From: Ceratotherium simum simum | Taxonomy: Eukaryota; Chordata; Mammalia; Perissodactyla; Rhinocerotidae | Assembly: GCF_000283155.1 (NCBI RefSeq) | Contig: NW_004454265.1 | Span: 2,208,119-2,272,118 of the forward strand | Direction of reading: 5' to 3' | DNA length: 64,000 bases | In this document: positions 56,508 to 64,000 of the stretch, in pieces | How positions within the stretch are numbered: position 1 is the first letter of the stretch | How the letters are laid out: every line of letters starts with the position of its first letter | Notes under the pieces: model-generated | Databases searched by the model: none | Told to the model about the DNA's origin: nothing | What the model saw: the letters and a program-made list of their open reading frames with translations, nothing else | Made by a program: the position numbers and the translations under genes

Positions 56508-56725
56508 CGGGCCGGCTCCGTGGCTTAGCGGTTAAGTGCGTGCGCTCTGATGCTGGCAGCCCGGGTTCGGATCCCGGGCGCGCCCCGAGGCACCACATCT
56601 CCGTCCAACCCGAGGCCGAGTCCCGCGTACAGCAACTGGAAGGATGTGAACCTACGACATACAACTATCTACTGGGGCTTTGGGGGGAAAAAATGAATAA
56701 ATAAAATCTTTAAAAAAAAAAAAAA
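56508..56725 (+). mobile_element. ERE SINE, short-tail type
   Basis: Head 'cgggccggctccgtggctta', A-box region 'gcggttaagtgcgtgcgctc', B-box 'gggttcggatcccggg', body 'acatacaactatctactggg', tail with A-run. Exact 12-bp target duplication 'aatagttgtttg' at 56496-56507 and 56726-56737. Confidence 0.97.
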
Positions 56726-56737
56726 AATAGTTGTTTG

Positions 56738-57109
56738 ACCCTTACAAATGTTTATAATAGTCAGCTACTATTAATATTCCTGTTTTCTCTCTAATTTGTT
56801 ATAAAAATTGTAACTTTAATACAATGATGCATTACATTGTAATCATGAGAAACTATAATGATATCTTTATATTTGAACCTAAATTACAATATGAATTTGT
56901 GAGATCTTGTTTTTATATTAACTTCTATATTTTGTAATGTATGTGGTACGTGTAGATATATATATATGTTTATTGTAGATACATTTGACTACATTTGTAT
57001 GTTCACAGAGATTTATATAGAGGCATTAAAAAAACAAACAGGCATAGTCGGTCATGGGTGTTCGTTATATATAAAGGTTATTGGGGATACAAAGATATAA
57101 AAGATAGAA
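56738..57109. other. AT-rich non-coding DNA
   Basis: Nothing firm; 57060-57125 hints at an eroded L2 end. Confidence 0.3.
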
Positions 57110-57610
57110 GAACCTAGTAATTGCCTTTAAGATCAGAGCACAAAGCATTAGTTTGGATTTTACAAGGCCAGCCAGCAACAAAAGAGCAGTAATTTATGAG
57201 CTCAGCGTAAAAGAATAGCATAATTGCATTAAAAATTAATGCTAATGAACACTAAAATGGGGAAGGTGGTTATGATGAAAGTTTGTATTCATCTTCTCTG
57301 GTTTGAGTGATGGCTAGTGGCTTGATTAATGGCTTAATTTCTATCAATTAGCGGGGAAAAATCTCCTGCGAGACAAGGGTAAATTGAGCATTGAATTACA
57401 TATCTTGCTTTTGTGTGCTAAGAAAAAAGAGCTGCGTATCTGTGATATTAGCCACAGTGACAAATGTGGTGTGCCCTGCGATGTCTGCATTAGCTCTCCT
57501 GACAGGCGAATTGTGTGTGGTTACGGGGTGTTTGGAGATGGCTGGCAGACAGCATTCGCTGCAGGTTCCTTAGAAACATACAACTCTTCCATCTACAGAA
57601 TTTTAATTAG
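57110..57610. promoter_or_regulatory. Candidate enhancer-like block rich in homeodomain sites
   Basis: At least six ATTA/TAAT cores lie within 57189-57350, including 'gcataattgcattaaaaatt', ATGCTAATGA at 57239-57248 (POU plus TAAT composite), 'cttgattaatggcttaattt' and 'ctatcaattagcgggg'. The downstream 57380-57610 is of balanced composition, repeat-free and open on the plus strand for 98 codons, but that frame lacks an ATG start and any domain. Such clusters occur in deeply conserved developmental enhancers. Conservation is not testable here. Confidence 0.32.
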
Positions 57611-58325
57611 AGTCAATAAGAATTCTAGAATTAAAATGGACAGCAAACACAACTTCAGAGTCTATATTCTGCCCTATTAATCTAGTATACCTCAAATTAT
57701 ATTCCTTTTATTCTATTAAAGTAAGAAAACTTCCAGTAGCTTTAGCTTTGTTGGAATAATTATTTCTTACCACTCTAATAAAGTAGATTTGACTACCCAT
57801 CTTTATTACATTTGATACAAGCGTAAGGCAATAGTCCATACATTGGACTACGTAGTGGTTATTGGTTTAGCCAAATTCACAGAAACCATTCTAGTTTTTT
57901 TGTAACAACAATTGCTACACAATAAATAAAGAACAGCTCTTAAGTGATAATTTACTACTCAGGTTGTTTTCAGGCTTAAATAAAAGAATGCTATGTTTTC
58001 TAAAAACTTTATTTTTTTTATTCTTTAATAAAGGTTTTCCATTTGGCATATATAATTCTTTAAAACTGTTTCAAGTGGGAAAGATTCTGAAAATATACAT
58101 CTGTAATCTTGCTCAAGATAATGCCAGAAAACCAAGATAATATATATGGCATCTCCTCTACAAATAAAGCTACATTGTATTTTACTAAATAAATAAGCAT
58201 GAAAATGCAAAATAAGAACAATACCAAGAACATTTATTATTTCTAATAAATGGATGAAAAGGAGGAAAGAGATAATTTGTTGCTTGGCAGGTGTGGGTAA
58301 AGAGTTTATTTGACTCAGAAATAAT
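57611..58325. other. AT-rich non-coding DNA
   Basis: No repeat or exon recognised. Confidence 0.35.
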
Positions 58326-58329
58326 GACT

Positions 58330-58525
58330 GGATCACAGTTTAGGGATTGGATCCCATTTCTGCCACCAACTAGCCATGTGACCTTGGCCAAGTTACTTAG
58401 CCTCAGTTTCTTATCTATACAATGAGAATAATAATAGTACTGTCTCTCCTGGTTATGATGGTTAAGTGAGGTGATCCGTGTGAAGTGCTTAGGGCAGAGT
58501 GCCATAAATGTAAGCTTCTCTTACT
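58330..58525 (+). repeat. MIR SINE, near full length
   Basis: 'tggatcccatttctgccacc', 'aactagccatgtgaccttgg', 'ccaagttacttagcctcagt', 'gtgaagtgcttagggcagag' and 'tgccataaatgtaagc' in sense MIR order. Confidence 0.9.
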
Positions 58526-59120
58526 GCTTCTGCTACCAGAACAGCTCATCTGGCCTTCTTAACAACCATTTAAATGAAAAATTACCCTCTATGACCTTCC
58601 TCACTAGAAAGGCATTCCAAATATTGATGATCTAAACAAAATGTCTGTAGACCTACAGACACTCAAGTAAAATATGTTTGCTTTATTTCATGATTTCTAC
58701 CATATAACTACCATTTTGGGGAGTTTGTGTTACTAGACATCCATTAGGAAGTGACAGGACGTGCTGTCTCGAGTCACCGGAGCCTGGAAGTCCATGAGTC
58801 AGCAGAGCCCCACTTCCCCCACTCAACCTGCAGCATTCAGTGCTGGCCCCGGGGTCATGGTGAGTGATAAAGTTCAGCTGGGCTTTTGTGCCTTCTCAGA
58901 GATGTTCATAGGCTTGTCCCCTCTTCCCATCATTCCCACAGTCCTGCCACATCACAGGTGATGCCACAAGAGGTGTAAACTAAAGCTAGTTACTACCTGG
59001 CTGAACTCAAAAAAGGTTGCCAGCTTTAAACCATATGGTCAGAAATTGAGTGGTTTATATACAAACTTTTAGCCAATTTCCATGTCTTTAGTACTCTTAG
59101 CACTCTAGTACTGTTACTAG
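58526..59120. other. Unique non-coding DNA
   Basis: Nothing recognised. 58745-58985 is GC-richer, without a domain or splice structure I can support. Confidence 0.35.
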
Positions 59121-59665
59121 TAATAGCTATCATTTATTAAGTGCATTTAATGCTTCATTGACCCTGTGCTGAGCACAGATATCATCTCCCATATTTTCAT
59201 GGCTTGCTCCTTCACATGACTCCTCTCTGCTGAAATAACCACTGTGTCAGGGAGTTCTTTCCTGGTTACCCCACCTGAAATAGCCCCACCTTTCTCCTTT
59301 CTCGCCTCTACCCTGCTCTATTTTCCTTATGTATTGTTTATTTATGTGTTTATTATTTGTCTCTCCCATTAAAATATAAGCTCCATAAGAGAAGAAACTC
59401 TTGTTTCTAAATGCTGGTATGTGAATCCTAAATCCTAGCCTGGTACATTGAATGTGCTCAAATATTTGAAAAGAAGAAAGGAGAGAGATGGGGAGAGAGG
59501 GAGGGAAAAAGTCAAGCTCTCGACCATCATATGATGTTTGTGCTGTCATCCCCATGCCAGAGTAGAGAAAACTGAAACTGTCACAGCTTGAACCCTCCCC
59601 AAGGTCACACAGCTAGTAAGTAGCAGAGACAGGGGTTAACCCAGATATTCTGAACCCAGAGCTGT
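59121..59665 (-). repeat. MIR SINE split by an L2 fragment
   Basis: Left piece (59121-59190): 'tagctatcatttattaagtg' and 'ctgtgctgagcacagatatc', the antisense MIR 3' part. Right piece (59538-59665): 'agagaaaactgaaactgtca', 'ccaaggtcacacagctagta' and 'agtagcagagacaggggtta', the antisense MIR 5' part. The intervening sequence is a sense L2 end. Confidence 0.68.
59200..59475 (+). repeat. L2 LINE 3' end inside a MIR
   Basis: 'gaaatagccccacctttctc', 'ctaccctgctctattttcct', 'ttatttatgtgtttattatt', 'aaaatataagctccataaga' and 'tgaatgtgctcaaatatttg' in sense L2 3' end order. Confidence 0.82.
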
Positions 59666-59784
59666 TAAAACTAACCACTTAGAGACATTTAATGTTTTAA
59701 ATTACAAAAATTTCTTCTACTTTGACATTTTTCCCCATGAAGTTTTATTTTTTTAATGGTTACTTTAATGTCCTCTAATTTTCA

Positions 59785-60095
59785 GTTTTTCAACAAATGT
59801 TTATTGACTGCTTACTGAATAATAGAGCACACTACCCTAAGTCCTGGAGTTGACACAAAAAGGTTTGTCCTCTCTAGCTGGAGAAATGAAGCTTTCACTC
59901 ATGAAGAGATTAATATCAGTGCAAGGCAACCTATGCTAAGAGCCAAATGAAGAGACCCCTTTTCTCACAGGCAAGGGAAGGAAGGCATCATCAGAGGTGG
60001 GCATTAGGCCTGGCCTTAAATGACAGGGAAGATTCAGGGAAGGTCAGCACATTCTGGGTGAGAGGCGCTAAATGAGGTACTCAGTGTGGATTTTG
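59785..60095 (-). repeat. L2 LINE 3' region, antisense
   Basis: 'tcaacaaatgtttattgact', 'taagtcctggagttgacaca', 'ggtgggcattaggcctggcc' and 'agcacattctgggtgagagg' fit an antisense L2, diverged. Confidence 0.6.
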
Positions 60096-60152
60096 TTTTT
60101 AATAAAGCCTAGCCTGATGCTCAATTCACTTGCATTAATAAAATGTTTATCA

Positions 60153-60339
60153 AGGGCCTGCCCGGAGGCGTAGTGGTTAAGTTTGGCGCACTCTGCTTCG
60201 GCGGCCCAGGTTCACGGGCTCGGATCCCAGGCGTGGACCTACACCACTCGTCAGCCATGCTGTCGTAGCGTCCCACATTCAAAATAGAGGAAGATTGGCA
60301 CAGATGTTAGCTCAGGGCGAATCTTCCTCAGCAAAAAAG
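60153..60339 (+). mobile_element. ERE SINE (ERE2-like, older)
   Basis: Head 'agggcctgcccggaggcgta', 'gtggttaagtttggcgcact', body 'cagccatgctgtcgtagcgt', tail unit 'aagattggcacagatgttag', short A-run. Exact 13-bp target duplication 'aaaatgtttatca' at 60140-60152 and 60340-60352. One tail unit only. Confidence 0.95.
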
Positions 60340-60352
60340 AAAATGTTTATCA

Positions 60353-62217
60353 GAAATTCTTTACTGGTACAGTCATGTTAAAGTTCTTCTTATTATTTAA
60401 TTTGATATAGAAAACAGTTTAATATAAGATGAATCTGTCTTGGACCCCATCCAAGGGGGGTTGTTACTGGAGACACTTCAGAAGCCTCATTGGCATATTT
60501 GACTTGGTACTGTATTGTAAGCTTCCAGAACAAGCCACATTCTACTTAAGAAGTTTTTTCATCTTCCAGGTTATTTGTGGATATCAGTTCTGGAAATTTG
60601 TGCCAGGGATGATATGGGACTTATGAACAACCTTAAAGTGTTGGGGTTGGATGGATTTCTAATATATACCATGTATGCTCTATGAAAGAGACTTATTGAA
60701 AATGAACTTATTGAAAGGGAAAACAGTGGCTGTGTTTCATTAAAATTTGTGTTCGTGAGAAATTGTTTTAATAACTTTAGAATTCCAAGTAAGCTTTATA
60801 GGATGTTTTACTTGTTTACAGATTTTATTGATAGCCATATTTGTTTATTTATTTGTTGAATAGCCAGTTATTGTTTGCTTTTTTTTATTCTTGTAAAGCA
60901 CTTGAAAATGCTTTACATTTCAGTATCTGAATCTTTTGTTTTATATATATATAGCGTACCATAAACAGGAATTTCACGGATGTTTCCATTCTTGACTAAA
61001 ATTTGAGTCAATTTAAACTGAAAATAAGATGTGTTTTTATATTCATGTATTTGTGGTAGTACTATTAGTATATAAATTTTTTTTTCCTGGAAGAGAGGAA
61101 TAGCATAAGTAACTCAATAACTTGAGGCCAACTGACCCAAACTCTTTGTAACATAAAATGCATTTTAACTTTGGGGAAATTTATAAAATATTAACATTCA
61201 AAAGGAATCAGTTGAAGATGAGATTCTCATGTGTAAAATACCTTTCGTGAAACGCGTCTTTTATCCCGTGATTACATCTTGGGTAACAGTACCCTCTGCT
61301 GTTCTCAGCCTAGCATTGCTGCCAGTGCCGAGGAGGTGGGATTATGTTTGTAACCAACAAATGGTGTACCGATTAAAATTTTGTCTTTTCAAATTAAAGG
61401 TTTATATTGGACCTTGTCATCTTTATTTACTAATCTTAAATTTGTGAACCATTTGATAATATTTTAGAAGAAAACTGTAAATGTATCATGCAGAATTGAC
61501 TGTCAGATATAACTTGAAGTAGCAGGTGAGCCTAATTTTTATAATATAACATCAACAATAACCAATAAAATGTTTGATTTTAATTCTTCATAACACTGAT
61601 TTTTCTTGCAGTGAGTATTGACTTTTTTAGTCTGTGGTGATTTAGCTTTCTGACTCCATTATTTTTTATTTTACTATGAAATATGTATCCCTTCTACTGA
61701 CATCCTGCAGACAACCTGTGGAAGTCATCTTATTTACCAATGATATGTTTATCAAAAAGCATCAAGTGCTAATAGATATGTTTCCCTCAGGTTTACCATG
61801 TTAATGTTTAAAAACATTCTGTAATTTTGATTCTCCCAGTAACTTTGTCACTATCTTTATTTTTAGCTCATGTACAAGATACATTTTATGCTAGACATTG
61901 ATGCGGAGCATATAAACAATAACGAGTTTTAATTCACATTTTTCCTAGTCTTAAAACTGGTACAGAATTTTTAAATGACAAATTGGCATGTGTAACTTAA
62001 GAACCTGAATTTAAAACAATTTACTATATATTATTGATGTGTTTTATTCTGCTTCCCAAAAATGACAGATTTATACTCAAGACGTACATTTGTGGCATTG
62101 ATATTAGAATTTTGAGTATGAAGCACCTTAAAACATTCTTTATGCCTGTTGTTTTCAGACAGCATGGAGCTGAGCTATTTATAAGGCTGAAAATGTAAAT
62201 CCATAAATCTTACAAAT
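60353..62217. other. 1.9 kb AT-rich non-coding DNA
   Basis: No repeat or exon recognised; a short TA run lies at about 60943-60954. Confidence 0.4.
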
Positions 62218-62299
62218 TTTAAATATCACTCGCTTACTCTTTTAATTTAAATATCACGCTCTTTAGTTTAAATATCACATTCTTTAATTTAAATATCAC
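62218..62299 (+). repeat. Small 21-bp-period minisatellite
   Basis: The core 'tttaaatatcac' starts at 62218, 62246, 62267 and 62288, spacing 28, 21 and 21 bp, with similar linkers ('gctctttag', 'attctttaa'). Confidence 0.9.
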
Positions 62300-63619
62300 C
62301 AGTAAAATGGTTCCCACATTGAAAGGTAAAAGCTATGTTGGTTTATTTTCATATTGTAAGTCAGGCAAACTGGCCTGCCCCTATCTACCCTGTCACTTCG
62401 TTAGTCCTGAAGTGATCTTTTAAGAAACACAAAGATAATGTTCTGGTTTTCTCTAATCTTTCTCCATCCTTCCTTTATAATTTCTCCAGTGCTACTTTGC
62501 TAAACATACTGGCTGGTCATACGTCCATATTTAAAGCTACAAACACTACAAGCTTTAGACATCAAGTACTGTTGGTGAGCTCACCTCTGACGTTTGATAC
62601 TAACGACGACGTGCTTTGTGAATCCAAATGAGAGAGTATGTTAGAGAAAAAATTCAAGGGGTCAAACAGTTGATACATATAACACATCATCCTTAAGTCA
62701 GAAACATTGTCTTTTGGTTGGGAATTAATGATTGTGAAATAATAGTGAGACTAATTAAGACCTATACAAACAAATGTGTTTTCATACCGACAAATTAAAG
62801 TTGGATCATGTGGAATGGTATCCATTATAATTTTTCTTTGCTATATTAACACTATTATTCATGTAACTAATAAAAAAATTATCCACTGGTATGGCATGTG
62901 TTAATATTAATAAATTAGCTGGGCAAAAATCTCTCATTTCACATGCTCCATTAGAACATTGCATAATTAAACTCCACAGGAGCTTTTCTTCTGAAGCATG
63001 TGGAACTATTCGCTCTTCCATGGCACTCTAACAGTGCTTGCTTTCATGACGAAAAATACACCCTTCCAAAGGTGAGAGTGTTTGCTCTGGGGGCTGTTAC
63101 TTCCAAAGATTCCATGCATGGTTTCTCACATGAGAAAAGACTGGTTACGTCTGTCAGGCACACATCTTCAGAAGCACTATCTTTCCCTTGAATAAACTGG
63201 AGCTTGCATAAGACTATATAATTATAATTTGTGATTGGCCAAAAGTTGAGACAAAAATTTTTCATAAAATCTTAATTTTTATTGAACTTACGAAACAAAA
63301 TTTCTTGTCGTTCTCTCTATAACATTTAATCTTTTCAGCTTAGATATGCTGGGTGGGATGTAAAAATTACTTTGATGCAAATAGCTCCACCTTGTTGACA
63401 AACCAGTTATTACAGTTGTTTCTTAGAAGCAAATCCAGTTTTTATTTATAAAGTCTAAAATCCCAACATTTTTAGATGCCTCAGCTGAATATACAGTGGC
63501 TCCTAATTCAGCTATGTATTCATATCAGCTTACAGCAAGAGTTTAAACAGCGAGGATATGAACCATGATGTTGCATTTTTTGTGCCCACCTAACATGTGA
63601 AAAAAATACAAAAATACGA
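62300..63619. other. Repeat-free DNA, possible regulatory content
   Basis: No repeat or exon recognised. 62690-62985 carries many ATTA/TAAT cores ('ggaattaatgattg', 'gagactaattaagac', 'taataaattagctgggc', 'tgcataattaaactcc') and could be a regulatory block; this is compositional inference only. Confidence 0.35.
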
Positions 63620-64000
63620 AATGACACATGCAGGTGGCTATTTGTAAAAGCAAAAGACTAGAAACAAGTCAAATGACCATCAGGAGGGCATTGGTGGGAA
63701 AAAACTATCATGAAACCATAAAATAGATTACTGTACAGCTTTAGCAGGATGAGGAAGTCTCTTTACTGCTGTGGAGTAATAGTGAAGACATATTGTTAAA
63801 TGAACGAAGTAATACACATAGGAATGTGTGGCATGCTAATCTTGTGTAAGAAAGGAGAGAATATGTACACTTATATTTTCAGAAGTAAACAATGGAAGGC
63901 TAAAAACCAAAACCTAATAAAAATGATTACCTCTGGACTCACGGGACAGCTAGAAGAATGGGATAGGGAAGGAAACCTGCACTTCTTTGAAATGGTGTTG
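63620..64000 (+). repeat. L1M/L1ME LINE 3' region, runs off window
   Basis: 'agtcaaatgaccatcaggag', 'tagattactgtacagcttta', 'agacatattgttaaatgaac', 'gtggcatgctaatcttgtgt' and 'gattacctctggactcacgg' follow the sense order of an old L1 after ORF2. The 3' end lies beyond the window. Confidence 0.7.

Noticed and set aside
57384..57680. 98-codon frame in the candidate enhancer block
   Set aside because: It starts at TTG rather than ATG, has no domain or splice context, and the region looks regulatory rather than coding.
1..64000. CRISPR arrays, operons, prophages, bacterial regulatory sites
   Set aside because: The repeat content is mammalian throughout; no regularly spaced direct repeats or prokaryotic gene layout.

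Overview
The window is mammalian nuclear DNA, almost certainly from an odd-toed ungulate (horse, rhinoceros or tapir lineage). The key evidence is fourteen copies of the tRNA-derived equine repetitive element (ERE) SINE, several bounded by exact 12-15 bp target-site duplications. The background is old mammalian repeats (MIR, L2, HAL1/L1M, MER5A-like hAT, Tigger). The sequence is AT-rich, and I could find no protein-coding exon, structural RNA gene, CRISPR array or bacterial feature. It reads as a gene desert or the inside of a long intron. Every open frame of about 60-180 codons is either a decayed retroelement frame, a read-through of a SINE, or chance.

Layout. 1-9 kb: unique DNA with L2 and MIR relics and an antique HAL1/L1 ORF1 region (6.6-8.1 kb). 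9.4-12 kb: three L1 pieces, including an L1 that lost most of ORF2 and a truncated L1 with a clear target duplication. 12-15.5 kb: unrecognised. 15.5-23.3 kb: a SINE-rich stretch with a Tigger transposon inserted into an L1 and two L2 ends in opposite orientation. 25.0-25.7 kb: a 658-bp solo retroviral LTR with a 4-bp target duplication. 26-37 kb: mostly unique, with candidate conserved regulatory blocks, one ERE, a young truncated L1 at 32 kb, and L2, MIR and MER5 relics. 38-42 kb: a hAT element with a perfect 8-bp target duplication, a complete MER5A, MIR, L2 and ERE. 43-50 kb: an ancient L2 split by about 4 kb of nested L1s and EREs, containing the only assembly gap (115 N, inside an ERE), followed by an opposed L2 and a Tigger deletion derivative. 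50-64 kb: a candidate regulatory block, an L1 with an ERE inside, four further EREs, MIR and L2 relics, a second homeodomain-site-rich block near 57.2 kb, a small 21-bp minisatellite at 62.2 kb, and an L1 end running out of the window.

Nothing here works as a pathway. The content is a stratified record of transposition: L2/MIR oldest, then L1M/HAL1/hAT/Tigger, then an ERV LTR, then young L1 and ERE copies. The most worthwhile leads are the solo LTR, the nested L2/L1/ERE complex, the composite SINE at 16.6 kb with an RTE-like tail, and the repeat-poor homeodomain-site-rich blocks that could be enhancers. Family names come from recalled consensus features, not database searches; edges without a stated target duplication are approximate.
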